In this document: piece by piece, positions 36,862 through 47,498 of the stretch
How the letters are laid out: each line of letters opens with the position of its first letter
Numbering within the stretch: the stretch's first letter is position 1
DNA from: Rotaria socialis
Lineage: Eukaryota; Rotifera; Eurotatoria; Philodinida; Philodinidae
Direction: 5' to 3'
Assembly (NCBI GenBank): GCA_905331475.1
Contig: CAJNYU010002241.1
Span: 1-64,000 of the forward strand
Length of the DNA stretch: 64,000 nucleotides
Notes under the pieces: model-generated
The model's input: only the letters and a program-made list of their open reading frames with translations
Told to the model about the DNA's origin: nothing
Databases searched by the model: none
Position numbers and translations under genes: made by a program

Positions 36862-37758
36862 ATGATGTATCCTTTTGTGTGCTTTTTTTTAGAAATGATG
36901 ATTATGTATCTGTGGTTTTTACTGTCAATAATAATAACTCCGTGTTCAATGTTGCAATGCTATGAGTGTGAAGCAAAAAATTACAATTTTCTTATAACAG
37001 TCGATAATATTCCTTCTACATTCAATTGTACAACAATTGTTACACCGAATAAATTTTGTTCATTGGATATTTGGACTACAGATAATGGAACAAAAAGTGA
37101 TCTTCGTGTAAATGCATTTGATACTGCAGAAAATAAAAGCGTCCCGTATGTTTTGACTGGATTTACTCAACATAATAGTGGAAATTTTTCTACGTACATT
37201 TTGTATCATTGTTTAACCGATAATTGTAATAGTCCTTATGTCGTTCTTAAACGTTTGATTGAATCAACAAAAACTGAAATCAAACCACCTAGTAAATCAT
37301 TGGCTGGTCAATCAAAATTATCAGCGTCTATCGAATGTTTTATCTATTCAAATTTTACAAATTCAAGTGAATGCAAGCCAGCGCGTCGAGCCACAATAGA
37401 GCAAGAAGATTGTTCATTTTGTACAACATTTATTAATATTGACCCAAAAAATTTACTAACAGAAAGAGTATGTTCATATTGTGAAAAATCTCCAGAATCG
37501 ATTGAAAAATGGAAATATATTGATGGAAGAATTCATTTGTTAAATGATCGTATTAGTTATTTAGATTACGCATCATATGTGTGTAATACAACGAACGAGT
37601 GTAATTCATTGCAAAATATTAAAAATATACAAAATTCATATAAAATTCAATTTGACTTTGATAAGTTTCTAGGACCTTCAAGTATTGGAAATAAAATATA
37701 CTCTACGAAGTATATCATTTATGTTTCAATGGCTTTACACTTCATGTATGCTTTGTGA
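36862..37758 (+). CDS. Secreted/GPI-anchored Ly6-uPAR-like protein
   Basis: 298 residues if the first ATG (36862) is used; an internal ATG at 36895 or 36904 gives a better signal peptide (MMIMYLWFLLSIIITPCSM). The mature part begins LQCYECEAK, the classic start of a Ly6/uPAR three-finger domain, and the first domain closes with CLTDNCNSP. A second Cys-rich block closes with CNTTNECNSL. The final 20 residues (KYIIYVSMALHFMYAL) are hydrophobic with no basic tail, as in GPI-anchor signals. Many N-glycosylation sites. The role is probably cell-surface; ligand unknown. AATAAA near 37816. Confidence 0.72.
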   Translation: MMYPFVCFFLEMMIMYLWFLLSIIITPCSMLQCYECEAKNYNFLITVDNIPSTFNCTTIVTPNKFCSLDIWTTDNGTKSDLRVNAFDTAENKSVPYVLTGFTQHNSGNFSTYILYHCLTDNCNSPYVVLKRLIESTKTEIKPPSKSLAGQSKLSASIECFIYSNFTNSSECKPARRATIEQEDCSFCTTFINIDPKNLLTERVCSYCEKSPESIEKWKYIDGRIHLLNDRISYLDYASYVCNTTNECNSLQNIKNIQNSYKIQFDFDKFLGPSSIGNKIYSTKYIIYVSMALHFMYAL

Positions 37759-38488
37759 AACACTATACGCTTTCAATTGTATGGGTTCACTCTCGCATCC
37801 GTTTCAATGTTTTTAATAAAAATCTAAAATATGGATTTCTAAATATGTAAGAGAATTTCTATTAAAAAATCACTTTTATTTTATTTCTCACGGTGGTGAG
37901 CCACGAAAATTCTAAATTTACAAAAAGCAAAAAGCTTTTTGAAAATACAATGAAAAAAACAAGATCTATATTAAGTGACCTTTTTCGTATTTACTTCCAT
38001 TTGAACAATATAAACTTACAATCAAAGCATATTAACCATGCAGAAAGCAGTCTTTGTATGGTTAAATACGAAAACACTGTTTGCACGTTTGGAATTGTTC
38101 ATTGTAATTAATATTTTTTCCGTGAAGTCTGTTACCAAGTAGGTTATACTTTTATTTCTGTTGTGTCTTATTATCAGTTAGTTTCTCAATCGTTTCAACT
38201 GTATGGCTATTATCGTAATTATGCTTCTATAGCTGTAGTAAAAGACTATATATTCCCTTTTGTCATACTAGTAATATCTATTGGTAGTCGTACTTATAAA
38301 ATATAAAACACGTTTTGTACTTGAAGAGCAGATAATGATGTCTGTGAAGACAAAAACACAGCATTTTTGTTTTATATTCGACTGGATTATTCACAACAGA
38401 TCTTGAAATTTCACAGCATCTCGGAAATCTGTGTAAACATTCTTCTCCTCCATAAAACTGCAACTATATATTTCCGAATACCAATAGC

Positions 38489-38612
38489 CATTTCTTTCTA
38501 TTCCCATCCATTCCTATCCATTCTCTGCCATTTCCATCTATTCCCAACCATTCCCATCCATTCCCACCCATTCCCACCCATTCCTATTCATTCGCATCCA
38601 TTCGAATGGCTC
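38489..38612 (+). repeat. 10-bp tandem repeat (CCATTCCCAT)
   Basis: About twelve units with an exact 10-bp period, drifting from CCATTCCTAT through CCATTCCCAC to CCATTCGAAT, followed by a short inverted echo (GAATGGATGCGAATG). Confidence 0.85.
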
Positions 38613-39120
38613 CGAATGGATGCGAATGAGCCTTTTCTCCCTTGCACAATGGCATACATCCATCTGTCTCGTTTGACGGATTATTTTTTTTTTTTCATTT
38701 CTCTCCTTCATTCCAAACTAATTAATTTGAGGACAATTTTGGCTTCTATTATTATCATTGAAACATAATTCTATACGAAGATAAAATAAGGGGTGCGCAG
38801 AATAAATAAGCCTCTTGGTATTTGTTAAATAACTTTCTTTTTCATTCTCTAAGTTGAAAATCACAAAAATTATTTCTTCATGATTTTTCGTTGGCTAGTA
38901 ACGACAAAAAGTAAACAAGACAGGCAGATTGAAGTCCTTGAAAAGCTCTATCGATCAATCTGAACTATACAATTTTCACGCTCATCCTTGCAGTGTACTC
39001 CAAATAACATCTCGTTGAATCTTCAGTTTCAGCGTTCTTGAGAAAATATCATCTTTTGAGGTCAGAATGTTTTTCATTTTGATGAAAAATGCGCATCTTG
39101 AGGAATGGCGCAAATATTCT

Positions 39121-39155
39121 CTACATTCACACCCACACCCACATCTACACCTTTT
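39121..39155. repeat. One-sided CCCACA block I
   Basis: CACACCCACACCCACATCTACACC without an obvious left arm. Confidence 0.5.
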
Positions 39156-39294
39156 TTTTTATTAAAAGGCTTCCTTCTTTCTTTAGTATACTATTCATTT
39201 AAATTAAAGCATATATTTTTATGATTAATGAAACGAAAAGTATTATAGCGCACGCATCGAAAAGTATGGTTGTCAATTACGAGTTGCATTCGAA

Positions 39295-39590
39295 CTAACA
39301 CGGCCGTTGGCAACCTAAAATATCGAAAAAAATAGCTTAGATTCTCGCGGATTCTGATCAGTTTTTCGATTCGTGCAAAAAATCAAGGCAAATTACTTAC
39401 AGCATCCGCAGCAAGCTGCTAACCAACACGGTGTCCATAGCCCACCAGTTAATAACCAAAGTATACAATGGCAACCATGTTGAACATCTGTGTTCTGATT
39501 TTGCATAATATAAATTGGCTGAATGCCTGCTTGCTGTGGCTGTGAAATGACAGGTGTTCCTTGGGGATAATTGTGATAGTTTGTTGCCAT
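39295..39590 (-). CDS. Tiny Cys-rich protein (69 residues)
   Basis: ATG 39590. Exon 1 to 39401, intron 39315-39400 (86 nt, gtaagt..ttttag), exon 2 to TAG at 39295. The N-terminal 35 residues are Gln/Pro/Tyr-rich (YHNYPQ, QPQQAG). The C-terminal part is one hydrophobic segment with Trp and Cys, CHCILWLLTGGLWTPCW, ending in ACCGCCCQRPC after splicing. Gln/Pro-rich tails joined to a Cys-rich membrane segment occur in several small metazoan membrane proteins; the 'LTGGLW.P.W' core is familiar from these, but no function is known. Without the intron it would end one residue after CCGCC. Confidence 0.65.
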
Positions 39591-40228
39591 TCTGATTTTC
39601 TGTGATTAGATCTAAATTGAAAGATGGGAAAGCATTCGACGTGGCCTAATCCAATGTAAAGCTAAATAGGCCTGCTAGTGATTCCAAGTTGGAAAATCTA
39701 AGAGTTGGGCCGCTATGAAGTTTTGGGGGAATATGTTTTTCCAAAGAAATATGAAATGCCTACAAAATAGAAATGAATTTTATGAAGGATTTTTTGTATG
39801 TTTACAAAGCACAAGAGAAACTTGCTCGTTTTGAGAAGGCGACTTTCTATTTTTGAAATGAAGTGTGCCACATTTCGCAAATCTTTATAATACCACAACA
39901 TGCTGTGTTGAACCGCAAGATTAGCTTTTGCAGAGAAAAGCCTGTTATATTGAATAACTTTCTCGAATAAATGTCATATTATAACAAATAAAATTGGGAG
40001 AGAAGCCTTGCAAAAGCGGCTTAATCTCTATCAGCCACTGGTTGCATGTTATCAGACTGTAGTCAATATGCGAAACGTTTACTATAATACTTCAAAAGTT
40101 TCATAATTAGACTTCAAATAAAATCGTGGTTTTTCAAGTTAAAAATAGCCTAAACGAATGAATCAGAAGAAGTAAATGACCGAAGTGATTTTTGTCAATC
40201 AATTCCTATCAGACTCACATTTTTAAAC

Positions 40229-40273
40229 GGGTGTGGGGGTTGATGAAAAGAAGGCCAGGGAGTACACCCACGC
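40229..40273. repeat. Telomere-like hairpin J
   Basis: GGGTGTGGGGGT against ACACCCACGC; the loop contains GAAAAGAAG, also present in the loop at 60910-60946. Confidence 0.6.
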
Positions 40274-40716
40274 TCTCTATGCGTTTTCTTAAGACTTGTA
40301 TATCTGAGGAATTCACTAACGAGTTATATAGTTATCTCTAAAGCAAACCATAGGGATTCCTGCTCAGTCTCTTAATAAATTCCCAAGAACCCCTCTCTGG
40401 AGTTTTTGCATAGTCTAATCAGGAAATCCCGATGGATTCGTTATAGGCGCATCGACTAGGAAATCGATAATGATCAAATTTTATTTACTTGTTTTTGTGG
40501 TTTAATTTATGGTAGTGTATCTGTTAGTTCTGTCGGATTATCAATCTGAAACGAACTGTTTTTTCTCGATTATTAGATCCTATAACGAAATAAATTATAT
40601 GGCAGGGATTTATTGCATGCTTATAGTTGACACAACAGCTATGAAAAACTCTTACCGTGCGACCAAGAGAATGAAAAAATCGGTTTCAATTTTTTCTATT
40701 TATGAAGCAAGTAACA

Positions 40717-42120
40717 ATCATCAGGGGCCGCGGAAGCGCGGGGTGTGGGGAATGTAAACCCCCAATAATTAAAAATTTTCAATTTTTTCCGTCAACAAGG
40801 GTAAATTTTCTGTACTTTTTTAGTTTTTTTTGCTAAACTTTGTTGAAAACATCCTTTACACCGCTCCCCCCATCTTAAGGTCGTTCGCGCAGTCCATGAT
40901 AATCATAGGCGATAAGTTTGTTTGCCACCCGTAAATTTTCTTTGATTATAACTTCAATTGAATGACACAAAAATGACCGAAAACAAAAGAGGGAACGATA
41001 ACATAGCGAAGAAAGAAAAGTGATTTAGAAAAAGCGAAAGATAAAATGTCGAAAACCATAATGTCGAAAAAATATATCGAACTCCACTATATATATATGC
41101 TGCATTTTATTCTCGTTCTTCGAAATAATCGAAAAATTCTTTGAAAAGAGGGAGATACTCTTTTAAAGCACTATTCGCTATTCTTGTATGTTTGAACGCA
41201 CTTTCAACCAAAAAAGTATGGGCATGCATAAAGAAAAGAGAAATTGCCAAAAATGCTTATTATGATCCGCCAAGGATAATGACCATGGAAAGAACAACAA
41301 GCTTTTCTCTGTTTTAATGCATCTACATACTTCTTTCGCTGAAAATGCGTTCGAAAGCACAAGAATAACAAAGCATTGACTTTTTTCTACAATCAGGAAC
41401 CCTGATTCTCATCCAAACAAGCCCACTTTCTCTAGATTTTATGTTTTCTTTTGTGCGTCTAAACGCATGTTCGAACATTTTTGTTTCCCTGCGATCATTT
41501 TAAAATATAGCTGAAAGAATGCACACAACATAAACGAAAGATACAAATTGAGAAAGATACGTAGTATCTTGTTTTCTTTTCTTTATTATGTATCATTTTG
41601 TTGTTAATTTAGTATAATGTTTGTTGACATCTAATAAAAGCATCGTATCTTTTACCAGCAACAATGAAAGCAATCCTCTGTTCGTTTTACCGGATTTTAT
41701 TTATCGAATGAGAAAAGAAACATTATTAACAAAATATTGAATTTTCGAAAGAAACGTATACAATGCATAAATAGAAAAGGAAATACAGCAGGCTTTTTAA
41801 AATCAAGTGGTGATCATCAGTCCTCGAGCAAATGTCTCAATAGTAGCGAGTTATAAAGACGTTTTATCAAGAAATAGTGCTGAAAAATATAAAATATAGA
41901 AGAAAGTTGATTTTTTCGCTATTGAAAATTGTAATTTTATTGTTCACGGTTGCTGTATGGATGGACCGTTGATTTTATTTTGAGTTAACTAAGAGACTTA
42001 ATTAATCGGCTTAACTTAACACTTAATATTAAATTATAACGTAAAGCGCCACCTCTAGAGTGGTGTACACTTTGCTACATCTCGAATCGTACGAGTTCTG
42101 GTGATCATAATCATTTATCC
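40717..42120. other. Intergenic, GC-rich patch then AT-rich
   Basis: A short GC-rich patch (40720-40760) precedes a low-complexity region. A fragment ending TATAACGTAAAGCGCCA (about 42010-42053) recurs near 45420. No gene recognised. Confidence 0.4.
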
Positions 42121-42176
42121 GATGGATGTGGGTGTGGGTGATTTGGTAGCGGAGACTCACACTCACACCCCACACT
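42121..42176. repeat. Telomere-like hairpin K
   Basis: GGATGTGGGTGTGGGTG against CTCACACTCACACCCCACAC across a loop of about 20 bp. Confidence 0.7.
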
Positions 42177-42416
42177 TCAACTATACAAACATTGATTTTC
42201 ATCGACACTATGCTTTAATGTATGTTTAATAAAGTAAAATGAGTGAGAGGACGTCGGTATTTAAATCTTACAGTCCGTGCTACTTCATCTGCAATGTATT
42301 TCTCTATGATATATCGATTAGTTATCTTATCTTCTTTCAATTAATTATAATCAATCAAAATGAAAAAGAGCCTGCTGAAAAAAATAAAATAATCGTTATT
42401 TTTTTAAAATATGTGT

Positions 42417-43395
42417 GACTATCCGACGGAAAAAATTTCGAAAAAATCGCAGTCAACCGCGGGATTTTATTGTTATCGCGGTTCTCTCATGATGCAACGC
42501 GGTGTCCTAGAAAAAACGCGATGTACCTCACCGCGTTTCAACGAGAACGCGATGCGCCTCCCTGGCACCGCGGTATTATGAACCGCGGTTAGTCGCGGTT
42601 TTATGAAAACGCGGTGATCATGTGTGTCAACGCGGCAGTGTAAGTCGCGTCTTCATGAAACGTGCTGAGAAGATTCTGCTTACGATATTCAACACATTCT
42701 GTGCTTGAAATTTTGAGTACCTCGGCGACCTTTGATTAGGTTCGGAGTATATCTTCATAAATGTGATATGAAGTCTTTTCAACACTGAAAAGATTTTTCA
42801 AGAAAAACCGCGGTGTCATAGATCGCGTTGAACTAAATGGCAAGCGTGGTAATCTGCAACACGATTGGTCGCTGCATTAGCGCTACAGTGAATATTGACA
42901 AGTATTGCCTTGACGTAATTCGTACGATACTTAGTTTGTTACTTCAGCAATGTATAAGAACAGAAATGATATCGTGTGCACTTTACTATCTGTAACCTAT
43001 TATAAAGTTTAATATGAACTTCGTCGCTGCAAGGCGACTTTGAAGTATTGGAGCTTATAGTTCACTGCCCCACGAAAGATAACTCACCTGAGTATATCGA
43101 AGTGATCGGGTCACCTGTAAAAATGCGGTATTCCGAAGCCACGATTATCATCGACTTTTCTGCGTTTTTTAAAACCGCGTCTGATCGTGTCTTGGAGAAT
43201 TCGAGTACTAACGCGTTTAAAAAAACCGCGAGAGTTTGTTCGTTTTTTAAAAAACCGCGGTTTTCAGCGATTTTTTGAGAGACGCCTAATAGGTCTGACT
43301 CCCGCGTTTTCCAAATACCGCTTGAAACCGCGGTTTTCAATACCGCGGGTAACCGCGTTTTTTTAACGAAATGTTTTTCGTGGGTAATAGTCAGA
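42417..43395. mobile_element. Element with CCGCGG palindrome clusters
   Basis: Left end GACTATCCGACGGAAAAAATTTCG is echoed inversely at the right end (GACTATTACCCACGAAAAACATTTCG when read from the minus strand; here quoted as shared GACTAT, ACG and AAA..ATTTCG blocks). About twenty ACCGCG/CGCGGT words crowd both ends, strongly unlike the AT-rich surroundings. Short open frames over the right arm are by-products. It may be a non-autonomous DNA transposon; the target duplication is unclear. Confidence 0.6.
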
Positions 43396-43399
43396 CGCA

Positions 43400-46300
43400 T
43401 GTGATCATATCGGCAATATATTTTTTTATCAAAACTCTACAATAAGTTCAACTTTTTTGATGAGTAAACAAGATTTGGAACTCATTGAGGTTCATGACAT
43501 CAACTTGGATACACGTCAAGAAATATAGAACAAAATACCAGATCAAGTGAATACAGCAAAAGAAAGAAAGGTTTGACCTGAAGAGTGAGAAATTAGTAGA
43601 ACGAGAGGGATAAAGCAAGAAAATAAAACAAAAACACATTTGAAAACGTTACCTATACATTTGTTACGGCTTCACTTGGTAAAACGGAAAACTTGCACAG
43701 GAAATTTTTTATAACTGATTGTTCAGCATTCCTTTTAACTTTTGTTTCAGAGAAAAAATATAGGATGGTAGGGGAAATTAAAAAGCTTTTCTTTCCGAGA
43801 AAAGCTGATGGGAAAGTAAAACAAACTAAAAAGCGTTTCTTTCCAAGAAAAAAGAAAACAAAACCTTTCTTTTCCTTTCCTCTCTGAAAGTAAAAGGGAA
43901 GTACTACCCCTAGTAAATAGTGCACTGTGTCTTGCCATTTGCCATTTCAAGCATATATTGTGAGCAAATATCTATCAAATTTCATCGAGCATTTTTTTTA
44001 TTCAAAAATAGCTAAATTTTTGATTGTCGCTGTAACGATTCTTGAGTTTATTATCCAAAAGAATCCCTGTCTTTCCTGTCGTCCACTCTTTATACGGCGG
44101 TCGTGGAACCAAAGAAGGAGAGAAAGTATCTTATACAGAGAAAGGAAAAAGAACACTCGTTGAGTATCAACAAGAACGGTCGAAACATAAGATAAACTCA
44201 TTAGTGATATATACTCATATAGCGCATAAGATTATATTGAGCATGATGAACGATAGACACGTGATACGGTAATTAGCACTAGATAAATATGGAAGAGGAA
44301 AGAGTAGCATATTAGACAACAACGAATGATATGATAAGTTAGAACAGCAAACAGAAACAATCATTGCAAACGACAGTGACAGTATATAATGATGCATAAC
44401 ATGTTCAACCAGGATTGCCACAGTCGCGTCTTCTGATAATGTATTCTCTTCAGGTATCTAGTGTACTTTATGAATACACACTTACTAGTATTCTCATTTT
44501 CATTTCTAAAATTTACTTGTTATCTTATCAAGAAATTTTGCTTTTTCCATTCCAATATCATCAAAATAGTGACACAAAAATGTGCATGAGTCATGCGAAC
44601 CAGACCAGGCCAGACCGACAAAAAGTAGACCTGTTTGGATCTCTACAACATCCATACAACATCGACTCTATTCAAAAAGAGTTGGAAGAAATTCAAACAA
44701 ATTTCAATTGAAAAAGATATAGCACGAAGGGACATATAGAATTTCATTTTTACAATAAAAACCATACTCATGAAGCCAAAAGCATTTCCACTTTATAACA
44801 CTGGAAATTCGTCATTTTCAAAAAAAGCACAAAATTAGAGCGGTTTTCCCCATTTATTATCAGGAAAAAATCAATTATCCTAGAAGTTCTTATATATTTT
44901 GATAAAGGAAATGTTCTACACCGAAACTTAATGAAGATTCAAGTCAAAAGCTGTTTTCTCAGGCTTTCATAGAGTTCTGCAAATCTTTCTTATTGTCCGA
45001 GTACTTCTACAGAATCAAATGATATTTGAAATTAGCACACGTAGGGCTATCAAAATAGTTAGACCTGAAACAAAATAGCGACAAAAATGTTTTTCGAAAT
45101 CCTTGGGGTAGACCTCAGGCATAAGAAGATGAGTTGTGATGAATTATAAAATAACCTCGAGAAAAGCAAACAGACATTCAGGTTGATTCTCAGAATACTG
45201 AAATCAAGTCGACATTTTTATATAACTATAATTGCTATTTCATACATTCTAAAATCGAATATTTTTCGTACAGGCCACTTAATCATTTAATTTTAAGCGA
45301 ATGAATTGGTAAAGAGAAAAGCTTAATACTTAATATTAAAAAATAAGTGTTTCATTAACACTTAATATTTAGCGTTAAATTAAAGCCTAACGCTTAACAT
45401 TAAATTAACGTAAAGTGCCAGTCCTATACTTCTTGAAATATACTGCCTGCACGATCCTTCGCCTCTTGATATGTTAGGACTTTCCTTTCTGAACCATCGA
45501 GTTTTCGCAAACTGTATCTATTATCTATGTGCGCTTGTTTCGAAATGGAAACAGCAGTTGTATCAAGATGAAAAGTAATGAAAATTGGAAACAAGTTTCT
45601 CGGCTTTCCGGAAAGAACTCAACTTCTTACGGACTCATTTTCTATCATTTTGGATTTAGAAAAGTAGTAGTCCAATTTCTCTCACGTCTCAGTGTCTGAT
45701 TGTATTTCTATGAAATGAGATATGGCGTCATTTTGCCTGAGATTGAGCAATATAGAGAATACGTCTCTTTTGCTTGACTCACTTATTCTTATGTTCGTGA
45801 ATCAGCTGTCTCCCTATTGACCGAAATGACCGGAAGTGTTCAGAACTCGTTTCTGTACTAATTGTATGAAGTTCTTATCGATGTGACGGCATAATAGTCG
45901 GCAAAGACAATGATATGCATAGTGATTCCTGAGCCATTGGAATCAATAGAATCACATGGAATCACAAAGAATCAATGAAACTACGGAATCAACTTTCTCA
46001 CCTTGTGTCGCACTCGTTAAATATTTTGTGAAGCTTTTATTCTTTCGAATTTAAAATCAAGAAAACTGATACGATTTAGTGTTATTTTTGTTATTGGTTC
46101 GGCGAATTACATCTTGTTGCTCGTTCAAGATTTCTCATCATATTTTCACTTCCCTTTGCCGTATTTTGATATTGTTCTTCTTACACCAATGAGTTGCATA
46201 AGCTCGTGTATAACCAGTTATTACTGGTGAATTGAACTTCTATTTGCAGTCAGGATATTCATACCGATTGTGAGAGGTGTGCCGATATTGATGGCACGCT

Positions 46301-46580
46301 TTGATGATTTTCCTTCCTTCTCTTTCTGTTCTCTTTCCATTGTTCTAATGTATCTCTCTCCTGTCTCGCTTGTATCTCTCTCCTATATATACGTGCGTTA
46401 TGTATGAAGTTGGTACACTCTGGAGATGTCAGATGACACAATACACCATCATGCCGACGAGCATAGGCGACACTCTAGTTTTGTCGTTACACTTTGGATA
46501 ACTTGAAGTAGCCTAATAAACATCTTTGCCGAGAGTGGCACAAGCTACTCTAATCAAGTTGTTCGTTACAAGAGGCTTTT
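43400..46580. other. Intergenic, no gene recognised
   Basis: Low-complexity A/G-rich tracts (43.7-43.9 kb), an AT-rich fragment with TTAACACTTAATATT words (45320-45420), and GAATCA repeats with a period of about 10 bp (45937-45992). Open frames are short and show no domain. Confidence 0.4.
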
Positions 46581-46589
46581 ACTAATTCT

Positions 46590-46975
46590 TCAGTGGCCGC
46601 TCACTGGTGTTCCCCATATGATATGACTGATTCTTCTGGTCTTGTTTTTTTCCGCCAGATTTTTAAAATATTGTATGATTGATTTCACGTTTGAAGGAAC
46701 AGGATTAATTCTCACATATCCATTCATTGTTTGACGCCATCCGCTTCTATCTTTGGTGTAATTTCTTGATGTCATCCAAGATCTTGTTTTTCCATTTTTA
46801 TTTTTATTCCAGTATATGCAAAATGCTTTTCACCAGGAATACACAAAAATATTCTTTTCTTCACTAAATATGGCCCATCTTCACTTTCCAGACGACTTAC
46901 ATGACCAAAGTATCTTAATCAATTCTATTGCATAAGATCTTCAATTGTTTTCAGTTCATTGGGAACGATATGGCT
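46590..46975 (-). mobile_element. LINE 3'-end remnant
   Basis: The minus strand reads LRYFGHVSRLESEDGPYLVKK, followed after a gap by RSWMTSRNYTKDRSGWRQTMNGY. The order 'R.FGHV.R .. K-R-x-W .. DR..WR' is the well-known end of LINE ORF2. Frames change between the pieces, so it is a dead fragment without the reverse-transcriptase core. Confidence 0.65.
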
Positions 46976-47141
46976 ATGGTTATTTTAATGTATTTCTATA
47001 TACTCTTCCTTAAATAATTTTGACTCTTTAATTTTTAATTTTGTTCAACTAAATAAAAATAGAATACAATTATGTCATTTCGACAATCGAATTTGTCTTC
47101 TTCACATGATATTATACATGAATATTTAAGCATCGTTTTTT

Positions 47142-47185
47142 TATTTCTTTTTCTTTTCTCTTATAAGAGAAAAGAAAAAGAAATA
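47142..47185. repeat. Perfect 44-bp palindrome
   Basis: Arms of TATTTCTTTTTCTTTTCTCT type meet at a TTATAA centre with no mismatch. It can form a hairpin or cruciform. It lies about 310 bp upstream of the GH31 start codon. Confidence 0.9.
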
Positions 47186-47498
47186 GAAATAGAAAACAAT
47201 ACGTACACATGCATGTACAACATCAGCTGAAGACGACGACTTCGATTGTTGAAACGTCATAATTGTATTCAATTTTCATTTATTTGGCTAAAATTAAAAA
47301 TTAAAATTAAAAAAGTCAAAATAATTTAACGAAGAGTATATAAAAAACATTGAAGTATCAAAGATTTTAATGGCTTTGGCAAACACAGAAAAAAGAAAGA
47401 TAGCCTACAACATCGCAAGTGTATTCATTCTCACGTTGATTTATTGTCTTCGGTATTTTTAAATCGAACATTTTTTCATTTTCTTTCTCGGGGTCAAC

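Noticed and set aside
38367-38768. 133-codon frame
   Set aside because: Produced by the 10-bp tandem repeat; reads as a low-complexity Pro/His/Ser/Ile repeat.
42121-42176. CRISPR-like direct repeats
   Set aside because: The TGTGGG loci are inverted pairs with no regular spacer units, and the DNA is eukaryotic.
43048-43400. Opposed open frames of 76 and 112 codons
   Set aside because: They mirror each other over the CCGCGG-rich arm of a mobile element.
43653-44272. Overlapping frames on both strands
   Set aside because: A/G-rich low complexity, no conserved pattern.
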